The notes below the pieces were generated by a model. The model worked only from the letters and a program-made list of their open reading frames with translations, did no database searches and was not told the DNA's origin. DNA of 64,000 bases, from NCBI GenBank assembly GCA_019828545.1, contig JACVRA010000150.1, forward strand, positions 124,001 through 188,000, read 5' to 3'. Positions 46,609-58,645 of the stretch are shown piece by piece. The first letter of the stretch is position 1; every line of letters starts with the position of its first letter. The position numbers and the translations under genes are program-made. This DNA is from Paracamarosporium sp. OC-R06-R3 (taxonomy: Eukaryota > Ascomycota > Dothideomycetes > Pleosporales > Didymosphaeriaceae).

Positions 46609-47818
46609 TTACAAGTTCGCCTGCTCCTGCGCCTTTTCCCTTTCCACCTCATACATGAAGTCGAAGTATCCCTTGTCGAAGTGGTGCACACGAACGTAAC
46701 CATCTTCTCCACCGCTGCAGTATCCGGTACCCTGCGGGTGAACTGCGACGTAATTGAGCGGGCCAAAGTGACCCCTTACGCGACCAATCTCCTCACAGAA
46801 GATCTTGTGGTAGAAGCGAGCTTCGAACTTTCCTTGGCGGGCACTGGTCGTAGTGACATCCATAGCGGCTTGACCACCACCGAGGATCACGTAGTCCTTG
46901 ACGGGAGTGATGGCGGCACTGTTGAGGGGAGTATCGGCGACGTAGGTCTTGAGCACTTCGAGGCTGTCGGCGGCAGAGATCTGTGTGATTGAATGAGCTT
47001 TGGAATGCCACAGCAGATGAACGGATTCCAAACAGATAACCAAGTCATAAGAAGGTGGAGATCAGGACGTACCTTCGCTGTTTTGTCCTTCGAAGCAGTG
47101 ATAAAGTATGTACGGTCCTGGGACCACTGGAGATCGGTGACTATCGAGGTCAGCAGAGTTCGATGCATATGCCCTTGTTAACGTACTGAGCATGTCCGCC
47201 TCGTGCACCTGAGTGTTGTAGAGCAGCTCTCCGCTCTTAGCGTCGAACTGCGAGACGGTACCGTCCTCGTGTCCAGAGATGATATAATGCGCGAGGTAGC
47301 TGAAGCCTGCAACCGTGGGCTTGCTGTCCTCACAAACTATCCTCAAAACATGCTCATCTGACTGCTTCGCCTCCGGGTCTGGGTTGATCTCGTAGACGAC
47401 GATCGTACCGAGATGGCCGGATCGCTTTTCGGTAACACCAAGCAGCTGCCTGCCGTCTGCCGAGAACTCCACGCGCTTTATCGAGGTGGGGAAATCCCAT
47501 GTCTTCAGCAGCTTGCCCGTCTTGACCTCCCATAACCGCATCGTGTTGTCAGCGCCGCCGGTCGCAAGGAGGGTGGAAGTGGGGTCGACGTCAACGGTCC
47601 AAAGCGCGCCCTGGTGACCATGGTAGGTTCCTAACCGTTCACCATTGTGGGAGTCTATATTCTGTAAGTATACGCACATAGCACTACCGCGGGCAGGATC
47701 ACTAACACCATGCGCACACGACGTGATCCTTGGATACCGAAAAAATTATATCGCCGTCAGGATTGTACTTTACTTGAGTAAGCGCACGCTCGTGCCCGGA
47801 GAGCAGGATAGGCCTCAT
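46609..47818 (-). CDS. TIF34: Eukaryotic translation initiation factor 3 subunit I
   Basis: WD40-propeller subunit of the eIF3 complex, which organises 43S pre-initiation complexes on the small ribosomal subunit. Four exons (47818-47707, 47654-47187, 47140-47073, 46980-46609) give 339 aa, the usual eIF3i length. The N-terminus [19 protein letters not shown] is diagnostic, then [20 protein letters not shown] across the first splice, and [16 protein letters not shown]. Near the C-terminus [20 protein letters not shown] and [15 protein letters not shown] are classic eIF3i text. The start is unambiguous because the first repeat begins at Met1. Confidence 0.95.
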
Positions 47819-48800
47819 GTTGTCTGCGCGTGCGGGGGAGGAAAGTGCGAGTCGAGGTGGCGGCGGGGAGGCGGTTTATGAAATTTCGCAATAAGGCTTC
47901 TCGTACTTGTAATGCGGTGCAGTGTGGATGGTGTTGAAGTGGGCTGGCACTAGCCGAACGTGTCCTAGCTTTCGTCCCACACGACATTGTGCCGGGGTGC
48001 GGCAACTTCGACTCATCGTTCACGTTCCTCGTTCGCTGAAGAGCCTCATCATGTCGGGGACAGGAATTCATGAGTCACATCTAACCATGCTTCCTTTCTC
48101 ATCAAGTGCCAGATGCTCCTGTTCGGAGCCAGCTACGAAGAGTCATCTCGAAATAACCGCCTCCAGAGTGTCAGAAAGACTCCTTCGTCCGAAGTGCGAC
48201 TTATATGTTATTCGCTAAATCACTGCGAGAATCAAAATCACTTTGATCGTAAGAGTAGCAATATGCTCATGACCGAGTACCGCGGTCCCGCATCATTCGA
48301 CTCCGGACACGCATCTGGGTGCTAAACCCATCACAAGCGATCTACACAGTGTCCCTTTTCGTGCACCTCCCAAAATATTTTCAAGCAACATCATAGATAG
48401 TATAATTAGTCTCTTCCATATATCTTTCAAGAGTGCCTCTCTCGCGCTGGTCTGTGTTCATCTAGTTAACACCTTTAGGACGGCAGCTATGGCGGCTCAG
48501 GTCTCCTTTACCTTTCTTTTCGGTTCAAAGAGCAGGTATGCGAATAATCACGTCGGCATTATATTGTAATGGAAGCCCAACAGTATAGAGTATACATTTT
48601 GGTATCTATCTTGCAACACTGGCTGCTTAGCTTTCAGGTCTTGTGTTTTCGCAATTCTTTTCTTGGAGAGAAAAAGGCTTTAGAATAGCTTTAATTCTCC
48701 TCTTCACTGGTACCACTCGACCCGATCCGTTTGCTACTTCCTCGTTAGTGACAGGTGTGCCTTCCCTACACAAACGAGCCCTCTTCCAACCTCAACCTCC
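47819..48800. other. Intergenic, divergent promoters
   Basis: 982 nt between divergent genes. No supportable gene. CT-rich patches just before 48801 resemble a fungal core promoter. Confidence 0.5.
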
Positions 48801-50413
48801 ATGATTGATCGTTGCAAATCCATCGCTCGGCGCTCCAGCACGATGCCACTTCCGAACCAGACAAAAGCAACCGACGTTTCAGCGGTGCTTGCCGCACTCG
48901 AACCCCCTGGCACTGATCAGTATTGTATCGCATTTGGCCCTGGCGCCGTACGACTTTGCGTCACGCCGAACGGCTATTCGGCGTAAGTACATCTATTCTG
49001 GAGCAAGTACATATCATTGTTAACGTATATTCCTATGATAGTACCCAGTTGCCGCGCGATGTCGTCAATGATCTCTTGAGTGGCCAGGTTAAGAAGGTGC
49101 TGCATGCGTCCTTTGGCAGCGACGTCAACTCGTTCTTCTTCACGTATGAGATGAGAAACGGTAACGTCGCTCATCGAGCTGGAAAAGAGATTCCGGAGAC
49201 CCTGAAGTCATTTGTTGACTACGTATCCGCTACCTCTAAAGAGCGCGCGTCGTCTCTACGTGTTCAGCTTGCTGCGAACGGATCCTACGTTGCTTGGGCA
49301 AAATCACTCTGGATCTGTTGGAAGATTCCCCAAAAGCTGCGGGTTGTACTACGTAACCTAAGCTCTACCGATAACGATCAATCCGAAGACTCCCAAGGAG
49401 TGTTCGAAGCAGGCACACTTGACAACATAGCTTGGCATGATAACGGCAGCTGGTACATTAAGAATGGAGAGAACCAATTGCAGAATTTCGCAGAGAAAGG
49501 CGTATCAAAAGCTTTCCAGGACGCATGGAGGATTCTGTGGCAAGACGAACTGTCGCATGGAATGCTTACACCCCAATCCCTTTCGAATCTAGCTGTGAGG
49601 ACGCAATTTCCCCTCACGTAGTGTAAAGCAAGCTAACAAGTTTAGTACCTCGCAATCAACCCGCATTCTATTACAGGTGGGACCTTTGCATTCTTCAAGA
49701 AGGCTCAGCGCGACCAAGAACCCGACTTTGTACTTCGGTTCGAGCCGGAAGATATCATATACAGGTTACATAAGAAGCAAGATGCTCAAAATCCACATGG
49801 AAATGGCCAAGTCGTCAACGTTCCAAAGGTCACTGGAGGATCGCAGATGTTTCAGTGGGCAATCAGCAAACACAGTGGACGTTCGCACGCAACTGATTCT
49901 TGGGAACTTGACATGAAGCAGGGTGAGCGAGTCAAGGTCTTGAAATACATGGGGAAAGACTGGTTTCTTGTCGAGAACCGAAGTAAGCAGAATGGATGGG
50001 CTCATAGGGCCTGGCTTGACTTCCAGATGATACCACACGTGGACCCCCGAGAGGCGTACGCACAATTTACAGCCGATGTGGAGAAACTGCTCAAGGTAGG
50101 AAATATTCGGTCTTTCCCAGTTCTCTCCAGTTACATGAACGCATGTAAAAAGGACGCTTGTAACTCTTTGAAGAAAGACAGTGAACGCCTCGGCATCTGC
50201 GTGCACGATCTACACGAACTGCTGCGCGGCTCAGGCAAGTACACTTTGGAGTCACTGAAGATGGAGCGCAACAAGTGGCATCCGGATAAGTTTGCTCGGT
50301 CCTGCCATGAAGATCACCGCGAATCTCTTAAAGAGAAAGCGCAGGCTCTGTTCGTGCTGTTTGGTGTGCTCATGGACACACTGGAGAACCCAACGCACGA
50401 CTTAGCGGTCTAG
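48801..50413 (+). CDS. Protein with SH3-like and J-like (HPD) segments
   Basis: 500 aa from three exons (48801-48982, 49042-49594, 49646-50413), all in phase. The first ~240 residues form an unrecognised globular domain (TDQYCIAFGPGAVRLCVTP; FGSDVNSFFFTYEMRNG) that looks like a self-contained fungal module. Around residue 320-370 is an SH3-like stretch (WELDMKQGERVKVLKYMG, then DWFLVENRSKQNGWAHRAWL). The C-terminus (about 435-500) has a J-domain-like hairpin: LKMERNKWHPDKF, with the HPD motif, then a helix QALFVLFGVLMDTL. This resembles the divergent J-like region of NFKBIL1-type proteins more than a classic DnaJ. A role as an Hsp70-linked adaptor is possible but not shown. Met15 is an alternative start. 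Confidence 0.72.
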
Positions 50414-50949
50414 CGATATCGGAAAACCTCGTCACGGTTCCTGAATGTGAGGGCCAGACAAACTGTCTGACTGAACGGCATGGACAACGACCACATGGTC
50501 AGATGTCATGTTCGCGATGGAGATTTGGGTGAGGCCGGGATGGACGGTGTCGCCGCAATGTCGGGAACTTTTTGGATCGGAGGGACTAAACTAGATTGAG
50601 ATAATTGATGAATTTTTGGCCATGGACCGCAGATGCACGGCCAGTTCCCATACACCTCAAAGGTCGATTGCATCCCTCGAGGTACTCGAACCTTGACAAG
50701 CTTCACAGCTCTCGGGTACCCTGGTGTTGCTTGTACGTAATCGATCCGCAGCACAGGCAGAGCAGAGGAAACGATTCGAAGGCTCCGACGCCGGTACGAG
50801 TCCGGGGGCTGGCCTTCTTCAACCGTCGTCAGGGTTTGGCCGCGCGTGGGCCTGAGTCATCTTAGCCGACGTTAGGTGTCATGGCCGATAAAATCAGTGG
50901 CTTCTCGCTCTGGATTTGTTAGACGCATTTGGATGTGTTTGGCCTGACG
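50414..50949. other. Intergenic
   Basis: 536 nt. No gene seen; the right part is the promoter of the C1-THF synthase gene. Confidence 0.55.
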
Positions 50950-53900
50950 ATGAGGCTGCGTCCGATATCGATCAGCGCGCAGGGCCGTGGTTTTCCGCTG
51001 CAAGCTACCCCGCTGACCACAATATTATTTCGCTCTCCGTGCCATCGGAGCCATGCCTTCCCACCGCCCGCTGCACGGCGTCTCTTCTCCAGTAACTCGC
51101 CCCTCATGACGGCCTCCAAGATTGATGGCAATGCCATTGCGCGCAGCATCCGCGAGCGCCTCGGCGCAGAGGTCAAGCAGAAGCAGGAGACCAACCCGCG
51201 GTACCGCCCGTCGCTGAAGATCGTCCAAGGCAAGTGCTGCGCTGCACGAGAGCAATTGCACAGGCTAACAGCGCGCCACAGTCGGAGACAGGTCGGACTC
51301 GAGTACGTAGCAGGCGGAGAAGCACACGAGCAGCGATTGACGAGGGCCAGGTACTTATGTGCGCATGAAGCTCAAGGCCGCCGAAGAGGCACGTGTGCCC
51401 CTCACTCTGCCTGGAACCCACCACTGACAGCACCGGCAGGCCAACATCGAGTGCGAGCTCGTCAAGTTCCCCGACGACATCTCCGAGGCCGAGCTGCTGT
51501 ACACGCTCACCACCTTCAACAACGACCCCAGCATCCACGGCATCCTCGTCCAGCTGCCCCTCCCCAAGCACATCTCCGAGCACACAATCACATCGGCCGT
51601 CGCCGACGAGAAGGATGTCGACGGCTTCGGCATTGCGAGCATCGGCGAGCTGGCCAAGCGCGGCGGCAAGCCTCTGTTCACGCCATGCACGCCCAAGGGC
51701 GTCATGGTGTTGCTCAACGAGGCGGGCGTTGACCCCAAGGGCAAGAACGCCGTCGTCCTAGGAAGGAGCGACATTGTGGGCAGCCCCGTGAGCAACCTGC
51801 TGAAGAACGCCGACGCCACCGTGACCGTCTGCCACTCCAAGACGGCCAACCTGCCTGAGCTTGTCAAGCAGGCGGATATCGTCGTGGCCGCCATCGGCGT
51901 CGCGCACTTTGTCAAAGGCGAGTGGCTGAAACCAGGCGCCGTTGTCATCGATGTGGGCACAAACTTCATCCCAGACGACACAAAGAAGTCTGGCCAGAGG
52001 CTCGTCGGCGACGTCGACTATGAATCTGCCGTAGAGGTTGCGTCCCACATCACGCCCGTTCCCGGAGGTGTTGGACCTATGACGGTTGCTATGCTTCTTC
52101 AGAACGTGGTAGACTCTGCAGACGCTACTTTTGACAGGCAGAAGAAGCGACGCATCAACCCACTCCCCCTGAAGATAGAAGACCCGGTACCCTCGGATAT
52201 CGACGTGTCAAGAAAACAACATCCAAAGCCTATTACCGCTGTTGCAGCAGAAGTTGGCATCTTGCCAAACGAGCTGGAGCCGTATGGTTCCACCAAGGCA
52301 AAGGTGGATCTTTCTCTGTTAAAGCGCTTGGAACACCGCAAGAATGGTAAATACGTTTTGATTGCCGGTATCACGCCCACTCCTCTCGGCGAGGGTAAAT
52401 CAACCACTACCGTTGGTCTCGCACAGGCACTCGGAGCCCATCTCGGCAGGATATGCTTCGCCAATGTGCGACAACCCTCTATGGGACCTACCTTTGGTAT
52501 CAAGGGTGGCGCTGCAGGCGGTGGCTACAGTCAGGTTATTCCGATGGATGAGTTCAACCTTCATCTCACTGGAGATATTCATGCTATCACTGCCGCAAAC
52601 AACCTTCTGGCTGCGGCCATCGAGACGCGAATGTTCCACGAGAACACCCAAAAAGACGGACCTCTGTACAAGCGACTTGTACCGACCAAGAAGGGAAAAC
52701 GCGAGTTCCTTCCAATCATGTACCGCCGTCTGAAGAAGCTCGGGATCACGAAGACCAACCCCGACGAACTGACGGAGGAAGAAATCCGCCGTTTTGCTCG
52801 ACTTGATATTGATCCTGAGACCATCACCTGGCGCCGAGTTCTGGATGTTAATGACAGGCATCTGCGAGGCATCACCGTTGGTCAGGCAGCGACTGAGAAG
52901 GGCCAGACTCGCGAGACAGGTTTTGATATCTCCGTTGCTAGCGAGTGCATGGCTATTCTTGCGCTCAGCAACAATCTTTCCGACCTGAGGGAACGCCTTG
53001 GCCGGATGGTGGTTGCCACCTCTCGCAGTGGAGACCCTGTCACTTGCGACGACATTGGCGCTGGCGGTGCCTTGGCTGCTCTGCTCAAAGATGCCATCAA
53101 GCCTAACATGATGCAGACACTTGAGGGAACGCCCGTCTTTGTTCATGCTGGTCCCTTCGCTAACATCAGTATTGGAGCTTCATCAGTGCTCGCTGACAAG
53201 CTTGCGCTCAAGCTAGCGGGTACTGAGCCGGATGAAGATCCTGTCGAAAAGGCTGGCTTCGTGGTTACCGAGGCTGGTTTCGACTTCACCATGGGCGGTG
53301 AACGCTTCTTCAACATCAAGTGTCGCTCCTCGGGCCTGGTACCTGATACCGTCGTCATCGTCGCTACCGTTCGTGCTCTGAAGGTTCACGGCGGTGGTCC
53401 CGAGGTCACCGCAGGTGCTCAGCTCCCAGAAGTCTATCGGACCGAGAACGTCGAAATCCTTCGTAAAGGATGTGTCAACCTCAAGAAACACATTGAAAAC
53501 GCGAAATCATATGGCGTTCCTGTCGTGGTCTGCATCAACCGTTTCTCAACCGATACCCAGGCTGAGATCGACGTCATCAAGGAGGAGGCCCTTGCCGCTG
53601 GCGCTGAAGACGCCATCGCGGCCAACCACTGGGCTGAGGGAGGCAAAGGCGCGGTCGACCTCGCCAAGGGCATCATCGCGGCAAGCAACGCGAAATCGGA
53701 CTTCAAGCTGCTGTATGACCTCGAAGGATCAGTGCAGGAGCGGATGGATGCAATTGCGCAGAAGATGTACGGCGCGGACAAGGTTGAGTTCTCAGAACTT
53801 GCACAGAAGAAGGTGGACACATATGTCAAGCAGGGCCTTGGCAATCTACCTATCTGCGTAGCTAAGACACAGTACTCGCTCAGCCATGATCCTGCGCTTA

Positions 53901-54076
53901 AAGGTGCACCGACTGGCTTTACGGTTCCTATTCGCGACGTCAGGATGGCGGCTGGTGCCGGCTATCTGTACGCGCTGGCTGCGGACATCCAGACTATTCC
54001 TGGGCTGCCCACTGCGCCCGGGTACCTAAACGTTGATGTCGACGTCGAGACGGGCGAGATCGGTGGTCTCTTCTAG
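50950..54076 (+). CDS. MIS1: C1-tetrahydrofolate synthase, mitochondrial/cytosolic trifunctional
   Basis: Trifunctional one-carbon enzyme: methylene-THF dehydrogenase, methenyl-THF cyclohydrolase and formyl-THF synthetase. Exons 50950-51229, 51282-51302, 51351-51388 and 51440-54076 give 991 aa, the expected size. Residues 1-~52 are a basic mitochondrial presequence; Met53 (position 51106) opens [15 protein letters not shown] and could start a cytosolic form. The dehydrogenase/cyclohydrolase domain (to ~350) has the YxxxK catalytic pair Y103/K107 and [10 protein letters not shown] at 319-328. The synthetase domain starts near 370 with the ATP loop [13 protein letters not shown] at 425-437. Introns 1 and 3 appear to be GC-AG introns (GCAAGT and GCACGT donors). 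No GT donor keeps the frame. Confidence 0.95.
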
Positions 54077-56152
54077 ATTCATACTTTACGAGCGGTCATG
54101 GCGTTAGGAAAAGCGTGGTCTTTCAACATTCAGTAGAGCTTTCTGGGGCTCCACAGCTAGACGAAGCGGGCTGGAATCGCATGATAGAGGTTTTCAACAC
54201 TCACAATGCATGTTGGCGATTTTGCGATAGTACATGGGCGGAGATACGATACGATGTAGAAATTCCAAGAATAATATCCACGTACACCGTCACGTCAACC
54301 GAAGGCGTCGATGACTGACGTGCTTCGTTTCAAATACATTGACCTCTAGGTCACTTGATTCGTTCCGACAGTCAGCCTAATAACGAAGGCATCTCCATTC
54401 GAAAGATGCCAGAGGTCGTCTGCATCATACTGTCTACGCCACCGTTTCAATTTGCGAAGCACATGTACTTGATCTGCAATCTGCAGCATAGCGGCGTTGC
54501 TTTGAGTACCTATGTAAGCGAAAATCCATCACCGAACCGAAATCTTGGGGGAATCAGCATCCGATGTCTTGAACCAAGGTTCGCGGCACAGTTACTAAAG
54601 AGGAGGGACCCAGGCTCGCTAGTTTCGGGTGGCAGTCTTATCAACAAGCTATGGCGCAGCATTCTCGGCTTTCTCAACAAATTTACGGTGAGTAGGATCT
54701 AGAAAGGTATTGCTTGAGTTGGTGATTCGCACACACCACGCTGGTCGGACGATCCAGGCTTGCTTCTCTGAAAACCCCTTGTTGCAGCTTGATGCTATAT
54801 TGTATTTGGTGAACACATCCAGCTCCCTCTTTCTTGAGAATTCGGTACCGCGAGAGACCGCAGACCGCCGATACAAATGAAGAGGCACAGCATTGGACAG
54901 GCATTCTTTACCCACGTTACAGCAGCCGAAAATCATTTCTACAATCAGTTTAGCGAAAAACTAGAAATGAGTATGATTCAGTTCGCTCACGACGAGGATT
55001 GAGGCGTAGGCGTGAACCACTCACGGATCGTTCCGCCTCAATTTGGTGAACGGAAGCGACGAGGCGGTAGGCGGCACGGGGCGGTGGGAAAACGTGGCAA
55101 CAACGTGGAGTGTTAGAAGATCATCGTCCTTGATACAAACAGTAATTTTTGTACCACCTCTTCGATGAAGTAGCATACGGATATGGCCGTAAAATCCGTG
55201 ATATCCGGCTTTGGTATGCACTTTGAGTAGGTGAAGAATGGCCTTATACTGAAAGTCACAACCGGCGGCGCAATTACGCCTTGCTGGTTGCCTAGTGCTA
55301 AATCTATAGTATAGTGAGGCGCTAGGGTTTTCACTGTGGCTAACACAAAAGTCATGGCGAGCAATAGTGTGCTATAGACATGCGCGATAAAGGCGTAGTA
55401 GGACTCTAAGTGTAGCTTCTCGTGTCAATCGCTTACGTCTTGCAACGCCAAAACAATAACATGGTGTCAAGATCATGGTGATGTACATTGTTTACGATGA
55501 TTGAGTTGGCTGAAATCAAGCCTGGAAAAACTGATCAGAGCTCATGTCCAGTTGACACCCGCGCTTGGATTCATAGAGTAGGGAGTGCCATACAATATCA
55601 CGACAAGCGCATGATATAGTTCCAGGCCTGAGGTGTCAGTTCACGTGAAGTTCAGGCTCAAGGCTCAAGTCAGCTCCCGCAGGATTCAACATTCGATTGC
55701 AACACCACCCTCGATTCACGATGTACTAGGACGAAACACCACGCCGCTCGGTGATATGCAAACCCTCGAATCCCACCGGGTAGGCTTGTATCATGAGAGC
55801 TAAATGGCGCCTCCTACATCCGCAGTCCTCTTCGTGTGAACGAAGCGGCTTACGAGATACACCACGCCGCAGGACTAACAGCTACTCCAGCAACTCTGAA
55901 CAGCGCCTCCCGCACCAGTACTCCTCTCCATATTCTCCAAGAAAATGACGACATCCATCAGGATGCAGATGAAACAGTGGAGAAAACCGGGTACGCTGAA
56001 CAGGGTGCAGAGAACGAGGTGTATAAGTAGGTCAGTAAAGACACGCAAACAATAGCATCTCAACGAGGCAAAACTCTTCTTGAGATCTGTCTCCTTCATC
56101 CTATCCTCTACACCTGCACCGCATCCAAGTCGTCCACTTGACTCATTCATTC
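54077..56152. other. Long intergenic region with decayed-looking open frames
   Basis: About 2.1 kb. Open frames at 54355-54702 (+), 54649-54936 (-) and 55113-55364 (-) are short and lack recognisable motifs. No intact gene supported. Confidence 0.45.
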
Positions 56153-56413
56153 ATGCCTCGCCCCCTAACACGCCTCCCTCGTACATTCCTCCTCGTAACA
56201 CTCACCCTCCTTCTTTCCATCTCCACCCTTTCATCAGCCATTGCCCTCACCGACCCCTCCGGCGTAGCACGCTCCCTCCACTACCGCCGCGCAGCATGCA
56301 AAGCCCTCAACAGCTGTCCGGCGATGCCCTCCCCACGGGCGCTGGACCGCGTCCCATGGAAAGGCACCAAACGCAGGCTCTCCAAGCAGGCGTGCAAGAA
56401 AATCGCATGTTGA
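56153..56413 (+). CDS. Possible small secreted protein
   Basis: Short open frame of 86 aa from the Met at 56153 (an earlier in-frame Met at 56138 adds five residues). It starts with a basic/hydrophobic signal-peptide-like segment (TRLPRTFLLVTLTLLLSIS, cleavage near SSAIA) and carries four cysteines in a basic mature part (RRAACKALNSC; KQACKKIAC). Size and leader fit a small secreted basic protein. No homologue is recognised and the frame is short, so it may be spurious. It lies just upstream of a low-complexity gene. Confidence 0.4.
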   Translation: MPRPLTRLPRTFLLVTLTLLLSISTLSSAIALTDPSGVARSLHYRRAACKALNSCPAMPSPRALDRVPWKGTKRRLSKQACKKIAC

Positions 56414-56534
56414 TAGGTAGAGGTGGTGCTTCGGAAAGCGAAAATGGTTCGTCCGCTTTTTCTGACATGTGTTGCTCTGATCGCCTTGTGGTGAAGTAAG
56501 ACTGAACACCAACACTGACGTTGTGCACTTAGCT

Positions 56535-57479
56535 ATGCGGCACCATCATCGCGAGATGTCCTCGGAATGGATCCAAATCGGCGGGAAGGGGAGGGAGTTG
56601 GACAAGGCAAAGAAGAGTGCGAGCGTGGTAGGGGGCGCTCCATCATGGCGCCTGATGCCACTACCGACCATTGAGACGGTGATGGAAACATCGCCCGAGA
56701 TGGAGGAGCGCCCCGTATACCATGGTCAACTCACGAAAAGATATCCAGGACCGGAACAAATCGCATACAAAACGGTCATCCACGTGCCGAAGCCGCCCAA
56801 TCTGCGAAGGAGAGAGAACCTCGACGGAGCACTACTAGAGCGCATGCTAAGGGACGTTGCAAGACTGCGCATCGAACAGGGGCGCAGCGACGAAGCTGAG
56901 GAAGACAAAGACATCGACGCAGACGTGGCGATGCACGACTGCGACGCCGCAGACGACGCGGCATCTGAATCCGCATCCGCATCCGCGTCGTCGACACCAA
57001 CCCTCTCATTCCACACTTCGGCCTCGACGCTATCATCTCCCGCGACGTCACCATCCTCCTCCTCCCCCTCTTCTTCTTCTTCATCAAAATCCTCAAGCCC
57101 TACTTCTACCACCACTATCCCCTCTACATCCGCATATCCCTCGCCCCCCCTAAGTCCCCTCCTCCCACCAACCTCCCCTCCTTCCTCGCCAACACAACGC
57201 CCTAAACCCCAGCGCCCTTTATCTTCCATCCCCGTCCTAGATCTCGGCGATACCCTGTCGGACTCTGACGACGAGATGGACTGGGACTGGGACTGGAGTA
57301 TGAATGGTGGAGAAGTGATTTTTGGGGCTGCGGGGGTGGCTGTTAGTCCGAGGGTGATGAGGGAAAGGGAGAGGGAGAGGGAGAGGGAGAGGGAGAGGGA
57401 TGTGTGTTGTCGGTGTTGCTGTTCGTGTGGGATAGATGGGGATGCGGATGGAGAATGGGATATGGAATTGTATGTTATT

Positions 57480-57510
<31 letters not shown>

Positions 57511-57539
57511 AAGAGGAAAAAGAGGAAGCAGGAAGGTAG
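56535..57539 (+). CDS. Acidic low-complexity protein of unknown function
   Basis: Open frame of 334 aa from the ATG at 56535; a TTAG acceptor just upstream means a 5' exon could exist. The N-terminal ~120 residues look ordered (MSSEWIQIGGKGRELDKAKK; YPGPEQIAYKTVIHVPKPP; DGALLERMLRDVARLRIEQGR). Then come Ser/Thr/Pro-rich tracts, an IPVLDLGDTLSDSDDEMDWD acidic motif with a DWDWDW repeat, an alternating Arg/Glu run, a Cys-rich patch (CCRCCCSCG) and a poly-Glu tail. The last three are encoded by simple repeats. Function unknown. Confidence 0.55.
57361..57399 (+). repeat. GGGAGA hexanucleotide microsatellite within a coding frame
   Basis: Near-perfect tandem GGGAGA units that encode alternating Arg-Glu. 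Such tracts vary in length between strains by slippage, and multiples of six keep the frame. Confidence 0.85.
57483..57520 (+). repeat. GAG/GAA trinucleotide repeat encoding poly-Glu
   Basis: Run of GAG with some GAA codons at the C-terminal end of the low-complexity gene. Confidence 0.8.
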
Positions 57540-58055
57540 TGATGGGAGGTCCAGGAGTAATGGTCGGTTTTGTGCGAGGTGTTGTTGGTGTTTAGGACTT
57601 CGACACTTGATCATTCGTTAGTAAATACGTATGTTGTCTGTCCGCTTGCTTGTTTCTTAGTTTCAGATACCAACAACGGATTTGAAAGTATCATCTTCAT
57701 AATACCGATCAATGTACAATCTTGGATCTACTTTTGTTAAGTGTACAAGCTCGCTGAACCGCGAGTTGCCGGCCTTGTACTCTACACCGCCACATTAGCG
57801 ATCACTTTCCAGCTGCGACAAACAACAAAAAGCCAGAGTTTTGGTAGCCTGGTCCGTCATGATGTCATTTCCTAACAATTCTAGATGTATCGTGAAGAAG
57901 GCTTCCAAAGCCAAAAAATGAAGTCCGACGTTGGCCTGAAACGGCATTCATTCTGCAGTTCCAACGTCCAAACGCCGCCCGCTAATCAAATTTTCCATCG
58001 TGTTTTATCGAGTGTATGCCAGTCTCGGACAAAGCACTCAAGCCAGCCAGCCTAT
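57540..58055. other. Intergenic between convergent genes
   Basis: 516 nt of 3' flanks; no gene seen. Confidence 0.6.
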
Positions 58056-58645
58056 TTATTTCTTCTTGTTCGGAAACTTGGGTTGCCCGATCTTGTCGCC
58101 CCGGAGGATGACGTTGAGCACGCGCTCCATGGTGCCCAGCAGCTTCTGGTCGGGCGTCGCGGTGCCGCGCTCAAAGTCGGCGATGATGGTCGGTGTGCTG
58201 TTGCACTTTGTCGCGAGATCCTTCTGCGTCATGGTGGTGCCCTTGTCGTTCTTGGCCTCAGATCGTGCCTTTGAGATGGCCTGGCCGACCGCAATACCCA
58301 CCGTCTTGGGCTTGATGATGTCGTCGGAACGATCGACCTTGGTGAGGCGCTGTCCCTCCGATGAGGAGCCCTGCGAAGGTGTTAGTCGGCGTTGGTGTCG
58401 TGTGAGGGTGGGTCCATGACGTCGCCGGCGATGCTGCACCGTGGAAAATGCAAAGATGTGTTGGAAAACATGGGAATACATACAGCATTAGAGGTGGCGT
58501 ACTTCTTCTCGGTCGCTACGATACCGCCGCTCCGTTGTGCTGCGTTCAGCGCGCTCTTGCCCTTGACAACCGTCTCGCGGGGTCCAGCCGCACCGCCACG
58601 AGTGCGGGAGCCGATCTTGGTAACACTGTTCCAGTCGTCGCTCAT
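58056..58645 (-). CDS. MBF1: Multiprotein-bridging factor 1
   Basis: Conserved nuclear/cytosolic coactivator that bridges TBP and bZIP-type activators and also acts at collided ribosomes. Exons 58645-58484 and 58370-58056 with a 113-nt intron give 158 aa. The N-terminus [18 protein letters not shown] is typical. Residues ~22-75 are the MBF1 domain ([25 protein letters not shown]). The C-terminal helix-turn-helix of the Cro/C1 type reads [20 protein letters not shown], then [20 protein letters not shown]. It ends in a basic tail (KFPNKKK). Confidence 0.95.

Noticed and set aside
50683..50706. tRNA T-arm-like CTCGAACC text
   Set aside because: Flanking bases do not pair as a 5-bp T-stem and no acceptor or anticodon arm can be drawn.
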